Source: Gallionella sp.
Lineage (GTDB): Bacteria; Pseudomonadota; Gammaproteobacteria; Burkholderiales; Gallionellaceae
Length of the DNA: 6,541 nt
Assembly: GCA_004298605.1 (NCBI GenBank)
Contig: SCPW01000147.1
Span: forward strand, 1-6,541
Direction: 5' to 3'
The translations under genes were made by a program, and so were the position numbers. Positions 1-5,843 of the stretch are shown in pieces. A model generated the notes under the pieces. That model was not told the DNA's origin, searched no databases, and worked only from the letters and a program-made list of their open reading frames with translations. The stretch's first letter is position 1. Each line of letters opens with the position of its first letter.

Positions 1-40
1 CCCAAAAGAAAAAGGGCTAAGCATTTCTGCCTAACCCTTT
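1..40 (-). terminator. Intrinsic terminator of the tRNA-Ser/tRNA-Arg operon
   Basis: Positions 28-40 and 11-23 form a 13-bp stem on the minus-strand transcript, including two G-U pairs, closed by a GAAA tetraloop (24-27). The next transcribed bases are T-rich (TTCTTTT, from positions 10-4). It begins 7 bases beyond the encoded CCA end of tRNA-Arg, where a tRNA operon terminator is expected. The shape is seen directly; activity is inferred from the standard Rho-independent model. Confidence 0.88.
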
Positions 41-47
41 GAATTAC

Positions 48-124
48 TGGTGCGCCCGGAGCGATTCGAACGCCCGACCCCTTGGTTCGTAGCCAAGTAC
101 TCTATCCATCTGAGCTACGGGCGC
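48..124 (-). tRNA. tRNA-Arg (anticodon ACG)
   Basis: The reverse complement folds as a 77-base cloverleaf with the CCA end encoded (TGG at 48-50). The acceptor stem pairs GCGCCCG with CGGGCGC, the anticodon stem pairs CTTGG with CCAAG, and the T-arm carries TTCGAAT. The anticodon loop CTACGAA (86-92) gives ACG at 88-90. In bacteria this A34 is normally deaminated to inosine by TadA, so the tRNA reads CGU, CGC and CGA. It lies 19 bases downstream of tRNA-Ser and just before a strong terminator, so it is the last gene of that transcript. Confidence 0.97.
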
Positions 125-143
125 GCACTTGTTGCATTTACCT

Positions 144-238
144 TGGCGGAGAGGGAGGGATTCGAACCCTCGATACAGGTTTTAGTCCCGTATGCTCCCT
201 TAGCAGGGGAGTGCCTTCGACCTCTCGGCCACCTCTCC
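144..238 (-). tRNA. tRNA-Ser (anticodon GCT)
   Basis: The reverse complement folds as a 95-base class II tRNA with encoded CCA (TGG at 144-146). The acceptor stem is GGAGAGG/CCTCTCC with discriminator G. The anticodon loop CTGCTAA (200-206) gives GCT at 202-204, which reads AGC and AGU. A long variable arm (TACGGG paired with CCTGTA around an ACTAAAA loop) is the hallmark of tRNA-Ser. The T-arm is GAGGG-TTCGAAT-CCCTC. A near-consensus promoter lies immediately upstream and tRNA-Arg follows 19 bases downstream, so the two are probably one transcript processed by RNase P and 3' exonucleases. Confidence 0.97.
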
Positions 239-249
239 GAAGGCCGCGC

Positions 250-278
250 ATAGTAATGTATCCGACCTGAAAGGTCAA
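250..278 (-). promoter_or_regulatory. Sigma70-type promoter for the tRNA-Ser/tRNA-Arg operon
   Basis: On the minus strand, -35 TTGACC (278-273) and -10 TACTAT (255-250) are separated by exactly 17 bases. Transcription should start near 243, giving only about 4-6 bases of leader before tRNA-Ser. The bases after the -10 (GCGCGGCC) are the GC-rich discriminator typical of stringently controlled stable-RNA promoters, so ppGpp/DksA repression is a reasonable inference. A perfect inverted repeat, GACCT-GAA-AGGTC (264-276), overlaps the -35 and the spacer. It could be an operator or chance. Confidence 0.8.
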
Positions 279-519
279 ACGGTTATACGCCTTTCTGGTC
301 GGCGCTATGCGCCTTGCGCGACGCGCTGACATCTAGCGGCGCGCGATAAAAATAACGGGGTAAACGTCCGAAGGTTTGCATGTTGACGTGGCCGAAACGG
401 CAGACATGCCGCCGCACTTCAAGCAAAGGACGGCGGCTCGCTGGTGAATTGCTTGAATATCTCGCGGCGGTGTTGGTTCACTTCAATGAACAAGAACCAT
501 CTTCACCTGTACTTTAAAT
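279..519. other. Intergenic spacer between tRNA-Thr and the tRNA-Ser promoter
   Basis: I see no convincing reading frame here. The stretch is rich in self-complementary segments: GCATGT/ACATGC (378-383 with 404-409) enclosing GCCG-AAA-CGGC (391-401); GCCGCCG/CGGCGGC (408-414 with 431-437); TTCAAGCAA/TTGCTTGAA (418-426 with 449-457); and CCGCCGC/GCGGCGG (409-415 with 464-470). Several compete for the same bases. No promoter plus T-tract pair was found that would make this a confident small RNA. Confidence 0.45.
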
Positions 520-595
520 TGGTGCTGGCGAGAGGAATCGAACCTCCGACCTACGCGTTACGAGTGCGTTGCTCTACCGACTGAGCTACACCAGC
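520..595 (-). tRNA. tRNA-Thr (anticodon CGT)
   Basis: The reverse complement is a 76-base cloverleaf with encoded CCA (TGG at 520-522). The acceptor stem is GCTGGTG/CGCCAGC with one T-G pair, the D-arm contains GCTC...GAGC, and the T-arm is GGAGG-TTCGATT-CCTCT. The anticodon loop CTCGTAA (558-564) gives CGT at 560-562, reading ACG. It lies 115 bases downstream of the 11-heme cytochrome stop and 281 bases before tRNA-Ser. I could not identify a convincing promoter of its own in 596-710, so it may use a weak promoter or read-through from the cytochrome gene. Confidence 0.97.
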
Positions 596-710
596 TTTAA
601 CTAAATGACGGTTTTAACGAGGTCGTATTGTGCCATTTTCTACAAAAAACCGCTGCTGATAATTTGCTCATGGCATGCTGAAATTCACTTCCATTTGAAC
701 AAAGGAGCCA

Positions 711-3470
711 TTACGGCAGCGCGCTGCACCCTTCATTGCTGACACCCCACGCCGCCGTCGGCGGGCACATACCGGCCAACGCGTTGCCCGGCGCCCCTAC
801 CGAGCCGCAATCATTGGCGGTCCACCTGCCGCTATCCTTGAAATTGATGATTTTATTCGCCGCATTCACATAATACGGCGGGTTATTGTAACCGTGACCC
901 ACTTTGTTCCAATAATAAGGGTCTGTCCCGGGACTCGGTGACGGATACCCCCCGAGGCGCACCTGGGTGCCGGGGCTCATCGGTTGCCCGAGCGTACAGT
1001 TGACCCCGTCCTGGATATCGATTGTCTGGCAGATCGCTTCCGGCCCTACATCATTGAGATTGACCAGTAATTTTTTGTTTTTCCAGCCGTGCGGGACGGC
1101 CACATGACACCAGGAACAGCGTATCGTGCCCAAACGATTGGCATGTTCCAGATGCATGTTGAAGTTTTCAAAATGTCCGCCGCCGCCATATGTCCCCGCC
1201 CCCGAGAATCCACTGTAGTAAGTTGCGAATCTACCACCCACCGCCGGGTTTGCGTATGCGTCATATTTGTGGCATTTGAAACAAAGATGATCGGAATGGT
1301 TGGTGCCCGTACCGATACCGGTGCCCGCTGTATCAAGAGCGACCCACTGCCCTTTCAACAGGAAATTGTTGCTCGAACCGTGCGGCCCCCACGGGTTGCC
1401 ATCTTCACCGCCAGTCGGGATCGCGGTGCCCGCCGCGGTATCGGAACCGTGGCAGTCGGTGCAATACATGGTCTGCGTGCCGATGGCATTATTCCACGGT
1501 GGCAGGAAAGGGCTGCCGCTGGAGCCGCCGTTAATGTCGTTGGTCACACTGATAACGGTGTAAGCCGGATTAGCCAGAGAGATTACACGATTCGCCGATC
1601 CACGCCCCGTAGCGCCCATCACCGGATGCCAGCCGCGGCGGTTGTTGGTCTGGAAATTCACCGTGTAGGCCTGCCCCGGCGGCGTGCCCGAAAACGCGCC
1701 GGAATCGCCGGGCGAGCCGGTGAGCCCCTGGTGGGAGGCGGGCGCCTGATATTCCCGCGCGACATTGGTGAAACGCGTCATCCCGTTTGTGCCCGACGCG
1801 GTGCCCCCGCCCATCGAGTCCAGCATCGGCAGGTTGGAGCTGGCGCCCGGCAGGTTGTTGTCGTCGAAGGCGTAGTTGGAGTGGCACTTGAGGCAGACCT
1901 GGTACTCGCGCGTGACGTAGCTTTCGGTCACGAGCGTGGAGGCGTTCGCGCCGGGGTCGCCGCGCTTCACGGTGAAGCTGGAGGGCATGGAATAAAAGGA
2001 GTTCGAGGGGTAGACCGGCTCCACGCCGAAGGTGCCGCGCAGCACGCCGGAGGCGATGTTGGTGTGCGTGTATCCGGCGGTGTCGGTGTGGGTGTGCGTG
2101 CCCGCCGCGGCGGGGCTGGCCGCGTTGTCGTTGAATATCCGGGTCTTGCTGACGCGGTGCGGGTTGTGGCAGTCGGTGCATTCGGCGTGGCGGTTGCCGA
2201 GGTTGCCTTGGCCCAGCACCGCCTGGGATTCCACGAAGTCTTTTCCGCGCTGGGTGCCGGCCCCGGTGCCGATGTCGTGCGCTTCGGTCGTGACGCCCTG
2301 CGCGGTGTTTGTGATCGGCATGGTGACGGACAGGGTGGTGAAGTCGGTTTTGATGTCGGGCGCTTTGTTGTTCGTCGGGCTGAGCACGCTCGCCCCCGCG
2401 TCGCTGTGGCACTGGTAGCAGGTCTCTTCGATCGCCGGGTTGCCGCCGATCTTGGGGCTGGCCGCGCTGTCCGTGCCTTCACGCAGCAGGCGCCGCGAAT
2501 TCGGTACGGTGTGGGTGTCGTGGCAGTTCTGGCAGGCGGCCTGCCACACCGAGGCGCCGGCGGGAAATTCGCGCTGGGCCGCGGCGTCGGCGAGATAGGT
2601 TTCGTCCGCCACCAGGGGGTTGGCGTGGGCCGAGTAGGCCCACGCCTGCCCGGCCTTGTCGTGGCAGGACAGGCAGATGATGTCGTTCGCCGTGTCGTAG
2701 GCGCCCCCCAGCGGCGCCGATTGCTGGAAGCGGTTGCCGCGCAGGAATTTGAGGTTGCCTTTGCCGGCGTCCGTTTCGCGGATGTGCGGGTCGTGGCAGG
2801 TGGGGCACTGCATCTGGCCGTTTTCCAGTGGGAATTGCGGTTTCGGGCTGACGCCGGCCAGGCGGGTGGCGACGGCGGGGTTGCCGGTGATCGGGCGCAG
2901 TTCGCCGTCGGCGGTGGCGAGGGTGTCGTCGTAGGTGAACGAGATGGGGTGGTCGTTTCTCAGGTCGATGCCCAGCTTGCGCGTGAATCCGGTATAGGCT
3001 CCCGAGCCCTCCGGGATGACGCCGCCCGGGCCCGCGCCGCTCATGTTGATGGAAGCGCTGGACTGGCCGTTCAGCACGTTGACGTTGCCGATTGCCAGTG
3101 TGCCGTCGTGGCAGGAGAGGCACAGCTTGGAGCTGCCGCCGGGGCCTGCGGCCAGTTCGGCGGCGTTCGCTTCGATGGAGGAGGAGGTGTAAGTCGTGTA
3201 GGTGGCGGATGACAGGTTGCGGTTCCACAGCGGGGCGACGATACCGGTCGTGGCCGCGTGCGGGGTGTGGCAGAACACGCAGACTTGTGTCTCGGTGGCG
3301 GCCTTGATCGATGCTGTGCCGGTCACGGAAAGGTTGTGGTTGGTGTTGCGGACGTCCGGCACGACGGTCGCCCGGGCGCCGCCGCCCAGGCACAGCAGCA
3401 GGGCTGCGCCCGCGAGCGTTGCCAGGAGGCGGCAGTGCGTGTTTGTCGGTGGCTTATGGTGCATGTTCAT
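711..3470 (-). CDS. Secreted undecaheme (11 CXXCH) c-type cytochrome
   Basis: This is a multiheme c-type cytochrome of 919 residues, likely periplasmic or outer-surface, for electron transfer. A Sec signal peptide (about 1-34) ends ARA|TVVP. Eleven CXXCH motifs start at residues 64, 117, 222, 266, 313, 351, 431, 526, 670, 730 and 785. About 22 other histidines in the mature chain are enough to ligate every heme as bis-His. Residues 39-270 (hemes 1-4) match the small upstream cytochrome: NHNLS, CVFCHTPH, APLWNR, CLSCHDG, NDHPI, CHDPH. Residues 531-669 are Gly/Ser/Asn-rich and heme-free. The last 130 residues lack heme, are rich in Tyr, Pro and Gly, and have five non-heme cysteines (814, 825, 888, 902, 915). 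I chose ATG 3470 because its product starts just ahead of the signal peptide, GGATGG lies 6 bases upstream, and it overlaps a leader ORF stop. In-frame TTG 3506 would add 12 residues but has poor ribosome-site spacing. The family is certain; exact partners are not visible. Confidence 0.95.
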   Translation of the reverse strand: MNMHHKPPTNTHCRLLATLAGAALLLCLGGGARATVVPDVRNTNHNLSVTGTASIKAATETQVCVFCHTPHAATTGIVAPLWNRNLSSATYTTYTSSSIEANAAELAAGPGGSSKLCLSCHDGTLAIGNVNVLNGQSSASINMSGAGPGGVIPEGSGAYTGFTRKLGIDLRNDHPISFTYDDTLATADGELRPITGNPAVATRLAGVSPKPQFPLENGQMQCPTCHDPHIRETDAGKGNLKFLRGNRFQQSAPLGGAYDTANDIICLSCHDKAGQAWAYSAHANPLVADETYLADAAAQREFPAGASVWQAACQNCHDTHTVPNSRRLLREGTDSAASPKIGGNPAIEETCYQCHSDAGASVLSPTNNKAPDIKTDFTTLSVTMPITNTAQGVTTEAHDIGTGAGTQRGKDFVESQAVLGQGNLGNRHAECTDCHNPHRVSKTRIFNDNAASPAAAGTHTHTDTAGYTHTNIASGVLRGTFGVEPVYPSNSFYSMPSSFTVKRGDPGANASTLVTESYVTREYQVCLKCHSNYAFDDNNLPGASSNLPMLDSMGGGTASGTNGMTRFTNVAREYQAPASHQGLTGSPGDSGAFSGTPPGQAYTVNFQTNNRRGWHPVMGATGRGSANRVISLANPAYTVISVTNDINGGSSGSPFLPPWNNAIGTQTMYCTDCHGSDTAAGTAIPTGGEDGNPWGPHGSSNNFLLKGQWVALDTAGTGIGTGTNHSDHLCFKCHKYDAYANPAVGGRFATYYSGFSGAGTYGGGGHFENFNMHLEHANRLGTIRCSWCHVAVPHGWKNKKLLVNLNDVGPEAICQTIDIQDGVNCTLGQPMSPGTQVRLGGYPSPSPGTDPYYWNKVGHGYNNPPYYVNAANKIINFKDSGRWTANDCGSVGAPGNALAGMCPPTAAWGVSNEGCSALP

Positions 3471-3514
3471 CGCGATCCATCCAAGACCATTAGTAATGTT
3501 TTGCAATTAGCCAT
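3467..3514 (-). promoter_or_regulatory. Leader mini-ORF (MANCKTLLMVLDGSR) coupled to the 11-heme cytochrome
   Basis: ATG at 3514-3512 is preceded by AGAGGTG (3525-3519), with 6 bases between GAGG and the ATG. The OmpA-family gene upstream uses the same AGAGGTG element at the same spacing. The frame runs 15 sense codons and ends in TGA (3469-3467), which overlaps the cytochrome ATG (3470-3468) as ATGA, the classic geometry for translational coupling. It is in a different frame from the cytochrome. Either it is a coupling leader that feeds ribosomes to a weaker start, or the strong ribosome site serves a frame broken by a sequencing or real indel. The first is simpler because the cytochrome frame already has a full signal peptide. 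Confidence 0.4.
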
Positions 3515-3599
3515 GATTCACCTCTACCCTTTTGCAGCACACTTTATCAGATGCTTACTGCTTATATGGCATATCCACACAAAAATGCGGTTACCGAAA

Positions 3600-3630
3600 A
3601 TTCTACTATAAGCTCCAGCGAAAATATCAA
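3600..3630 (-). promoter_or_regulatory. Candidate promoter for the 11-heme cytochrome
   Basis: On the minus strand, TTGATA (3630-3625) and TAGAAT (3605-3600) each match the sigma70 hexamers at five of six positions, but the spacer is 19 bases, longer than ideal. The segment is AT-rich compared with flanking genes and lies downstream of a terminator-like hairpin, so a separate promoter here is plausible. The predicted start near 3593 would leave a leader of about 80 bases before the mini-ORF. Confidence 0.3.
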
Positions 3631-3640
3631 AAGCATGGCA

Positions 3641-3702
3641 AATAAAGTTACTGAGGGCGGTAGTGCATTCGCGCGGAACTATTGCCCCTCAGTCAGTTTT
3701 TT
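3641..3702. terminator. Inverted repeat after the OmpA-family gene, possible bidirectional terminator
   Basis: ACTGAGGG (3650-3657) and CCCTCAGT (3686-3693) are a perfect 8-bp inverted repeat with a further paired inner segment (TAGT/ACTA). Read on the minus strand, it follows the OmpA-family stop by about 30 bases and is followed by AACTTTATT, a mediocre T-tract. Read on the plus strand, the stem is longer through G-U pairs and is followed by CAGTTTTTT, a better tail. It may attenuate minus-strand read-through into the 11-heme cytochrome while blocking antisense transcription. Confidence 0.45.
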
Positions 3703-3723
3703 GCTCTCTCCTCCGATAGCAGG

Positions 3724-4719
3724 TTACTGCTTCACCCCGCGCAAGATGATTTCCACGCGGCGGTTCGGTTGCAGGCAACTGATCTGCTCGGGCTTGGCCA
3801 ACCTGGTCGAGCAGGTCAACAACGGCTGTGTTGCGCCCGCGCCGCTGGCGTGGATATTGCCGGTCGCAATACCCTTGTCGGCCAGATATTGCTTGATGCG
3901 TCCGGCGCGTTGTTCCGAGAGTTTCTGGTTGTACGTTGCCGGGCCATAGCGGTCGGTGTGCCCAACCAGAGTGATACCCTCGATTGCGCTCCAGCCCTTG
4001 ATTGTTTCGGCAAGTTTATCCAGGCGCAGTGTCGCGCCGCCAAGCAATTCGGAGCTACCAAAGGCGAACAGCGTGTCGGTGGATAACACATGCTTCTCGA
4101 TTACAACCGCTGCCGCCGCACTTGCCGCCTGCGGCGCAGCGACGGCGCGCGTTTCGTCCGCCTGGCTGGCGCAATTTTTAATCGCCACTTGCGCTTCATA
4201 GATCAGGTCTTCGGCGCTGCGCGCGTAAGACTGCGCATGGCTCCAGCCGTACCCGGCCTTTTTGTGCCCACTCCATACCAGATGGACTTCCGCTTCGGCG
4301 ATCTGGCGTTGCCCGCAAGAAAATTTCGCATTGCCTTTCAGCGCCCCGATTTTGTCCCACAGATCGGGGCGCACGGCTTCGCTGCCCTGTAATCGCGCGG
4401 GCGTATCCATTGCGATATCCGTTTGTTTTTTATCCAGTGCATCCAGCAAAGTTTCGGCCTGCGCAATGGCGGCAGGCACTATTCCGCCGCCGTCCTTCTG
4501 GTGGTACTCGCTGAGCGCAAAATCCAGCCAGGCGCGCGCCTTGGCGAGATAATAATCGTTCGAGCCGAGCTCGCCGAAGGCCAGTTTGTCGGCGCGGCGT
4601 TGCAGCGATTCGATCTGCTGCAAATGCTTCGGCAGCAATTCCCCGGCGGCTTGGGCAAGCGAAACGCCGCCTGACAGAAATGCGAACAACAGCGGGAGAA
4701 CGAGCTTATTCATGGTCAT
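3724..4719 (-). CDS. OmpA-family periplasmic protein with peptidoglycan-binding C-terminal domain
   Basis: This 331-residue secreted protein probably binds peptidoglycan. A signal peptide (1-25) ends AQA, and there is no lipobox cysteine. Residues 27-185 are helical with a YYLAKARAWLDFALSEYH stretch, the N-terminal domain (DUF4398-like) that I recall from proteobacterial OmpA-family proteins; there is no beta-barrel. An Ala-rich linker (about 188-207) leads to an OmpA_C domain (about 217-327) with GHTD, YNQKLSEQRA and PNRRVEI. D256 and R271 match the Asp and Arg that bind diaminopimelate in OmpA-like domains. C303/C315 sit where these domains often have a disulfide, and C135/C183 may be a second. 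The start ATG 4719 has AGAGGTG with GAGG 6 bases upstream; a second ATG lies two codons in. It is 76 bases downstream of the small cytochrome and likely co-transcribed, suggesting a scaffold that holds cytochromes or the outer membrane to the cell wall. Confidence 0.93.
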   Translation of the reverse strand: MTMNKLVLPLLFAFLSGGVSLAQAAGELLPKHLQQIESLQRRADKLAFGELGSNDYYLAKARAWLDFALSEYHQKDGGGIVPAAIAQAETLLDALDKKQTDIAMDTPARLQGSEAVRPDLWDKIGALKGNAKFSCGQRQIAEAEVHLVWSGHKKAGYGWSHAQSYARSAEDLIYEAQVAIKNCASQADETRAVAAPQAASAAAAVVIEKHVLSTDTLFAFGSSELLGGATLRLDKLAETIKGWSAIEGITLVGHTDRYGPATYNQKLSEQRAGRIKQYLADKGIATGNIHASGAGATQPLLTCSTRLAKPEQISCLQPNRRVEIILRGVKQ

Positions 4720-4795
4720 ATGGCACCTCTAAAATCCGGGTTTCAGCATCCCAAATCCGTCCGTCACCGCTGCCGCAGGCCGGCATCGACGGGGG

Positions 4796-5695
4796 CTATT
4801 TTGTATGGCAGGCCAGGCACAGGGTGCTGCTTGTATTGCTCACGCGCAGGAAGCTCGGGTTGAACGTGCTGCCGGGGCCAGCCGAAGGTACGCCATGCGG
4901 GTCGTGGCACGATGCGCATTCCACCTCGTAACCCTCGCCGCTGTCGTACATGCGGACTTCATTCACATCGGCGCGGCTATTGCCGTTGGTGTCGAAAAAT
5001 TTCATCTTCCCGGCAAGCTCGCCCGTCGGCGCCCTGAAATCGACATCCGCGCCAAAACTCGTGGGGTACTGCACCCCGACAGGGTGATCATTCATCAGAT
5101 CCGTTCCGATTACAAAAACATCGAACTGCAAATTGGTCCTCACGGAAAAAATCGACGAATTATGGCAACGGTCTGTGCAGGTCTGTATCCCGGCGTGCCC
5201 CGGGCTTAATGGCCCCGGCTTTCCTTCCAGCTTCCAACTGCTCAGAAAGGCCTGGCTGACAACCGTTTCCTGGCTTGCGTTATAGCGGCCCGAACCGGGA
5301 ATGTTGATGACGGAATCGACGGCCGTCACGCCATCATGGCAGGAGAGGCAAACCAGCGAGCTGACGCCCGGCTGCGTAATGGGCCTGCCGAGCGTGGTCG
5401 GGGTGTTGTATACCGTGAAACTGGTGGGAACTATGGTACGGTTCCAGAGAGGCGCCGCTATTTGTCGGTTAGAAGCATGAGGGGTATGGCAATAAACGCA
5501 TACCTCGCCATAATTGTTGCGCGCGGTATCCATCCAGCCCCCCAAGGTGGTGAACGATTGGGTCAAATTATGTCTGGTGTTGACAACACTGCCCTGATTG
5601 GTCGCCTGGGTGCCGGGTCCCGCGCTGTCGGCCAGCGCCGGAGATGGCAGCAAGGCGATCAGCAAAATCATGCCCACATATTTTTTCGACCACAT
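4796..5695 (-). CDS. Secreted c-type cytochrome with four CXXCH and one CX3CH heme motif
   Basis: This is a small multiheme c-type cytochrome of 299 residues for periplasmic or surface electron transfer. The signal peptide (1-22) ends ALA|DS. CXXCH motifs start at residues 66 (CVYCH), 116 (CLSCH), 260 (CASCH) and 293 (CLACH, three residues from the C-terminus). Residues 173-178 read CTDRCH, a CX3CH variant. All ten cysteines lie in these five motifs, and exactly five other histidines exist (42, 73, 167, 204, 267). It resembles residues 39-270 of the 11-heme cytochrome (HNL, CHTPH, APLWNR, CLSCHDG, NDHPV, CHDPH), in the paired-CXXCH/cytochrome c3-like superfamily. The start ATG 5695 is preceded by AGGAG 9 bases upstream. 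It heads the probable cytochrome/OmpA-family operon. Electron partners are unknown; the CX3CH heme is inferred, the rest is firm. Confidence 0.95.
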   Translation of the reverse strand: MWSKKYVGMILLIALLPSPALADSAGPGTQATNQGSVVNTRHNLTQSFTTLGGWMDTARNNYGEVCVYCHTPHASNRQIAAPLWNRTIVPTSFTVYNTPTTLGRPITQPGVSSLVCLSCHDGVTAVDSVINIPGSGRYNASQETVVSQAFLSSWKLEGKPGPLSPGHAGIQTCTDRCHNSSIFSVRTNLQFDVFVIGTDLMNDHPVGVQYPTSFGADVDFRAPTGELAGKMKFFDTNGNSRADVNEVRMYDSGEGYEVECASCHDPHGVPSAGPGSTFNPSFLRVSNTSSTLCLACHTK

Positions 5696-5733
5696 CTTAT
5701 AACTCTCCTTTTAGGGAACTGGAATTTTCTAAA

Positions 5734-5762
5734 ATACCATTTATAAAATTACGCCATATCAA
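5734..5762 (-). promoter_or_regulatory. Weak candidate promoter for the small cytochrome/OmpA-family operon
   Basis: On the minus strand, TTGATA (5762-5757) is followed after 17 bases by TGGTAT (5739-5734), which matches the -10 poorly. An alternative -10 is TATAAA (5745-5740), which has only a poor -35 (TTTCGG) 17 bases upstream. The AT-rich character and position 40-65 bases before the ATG support a promoter somewhere here, but not its exact boxes. A poor consensus would fit an activator-dependent promoter. Confidence 0.3.
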
Positions 5763-5765
5763 CCG

Positions 5766-5843
5766 AAACCCCTCCCCAACCCCCACGCACGCTGCGTGTG
5801 CAAGGGAGGGAGTTTTAGCGCCTTCCCCCGCAAGCTGGGGAAG
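5766..5843. repeat. REP/MITE-like double palindrome
   Basis: Two adjacent hairpins are visible. The first pairs AAAC-CCCTCCC (5766-5776) with GGGAGGG-(A)-GTTT (5804-5815), 11 bp with one bulge, and has an inner CACGCA-CGC-TGCGTG stem (5784-5798). The second pairs CTTCCCC (5822-5828) with GGGGAAG (5837-5843). C-rich/G-rich paired arms of this kind resemble dispersed intergenic palindromes that I recall from betaproteobacterial genomes, but repetition elsewhere cannot be shown from one copy. It could also end transcription of the upstream DUF11 gene, although the downstream T-tract is weak. Confidence 0.5.

Noticed and set aside
50..332. Small open frames over the tRNA-Arg and tRNA-Ser genes on both strands
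   Set aside because: They coincide with well-folded tRNA genes. Such frames are common false ORFs over tRNAs.
48..595. Genomic island attachment site at one of the tRNA genes
   Set aside because: No direct repeat of a tRNA 3' end, integrase gene or truncated tRNA copy is visible in the window.
600..710. Terminator after the 11-heme cytochrome
   Set aside because: There is a T6 tract (minus strand, about 647-642) and an imperfect palindrome near 663-687, but no stable GC stem directly precedes the T-tract, so I do not call it.
1089..3212. 707-codon open frame on the plus strand opposite the 11-heme cytochrome
   Set aside because: It lies antisense to a gene with 11 clear heme motifs and a signal peptide. 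Its translation is Arg/Gly/Val-rich with no recognisable domain, as expected from a GC-rich antisense frame.
3390..3392. Cysteine in the signal peptide of the large cytochrome as a lipoprotein site
   Set aside because: The residues before it are Leu-Leu-Leu, not a lipobox (small residues at -1 and -2), and a good signal peptidase I site (ARA) follows. The protein is probably not a lipoprotein by this residue.
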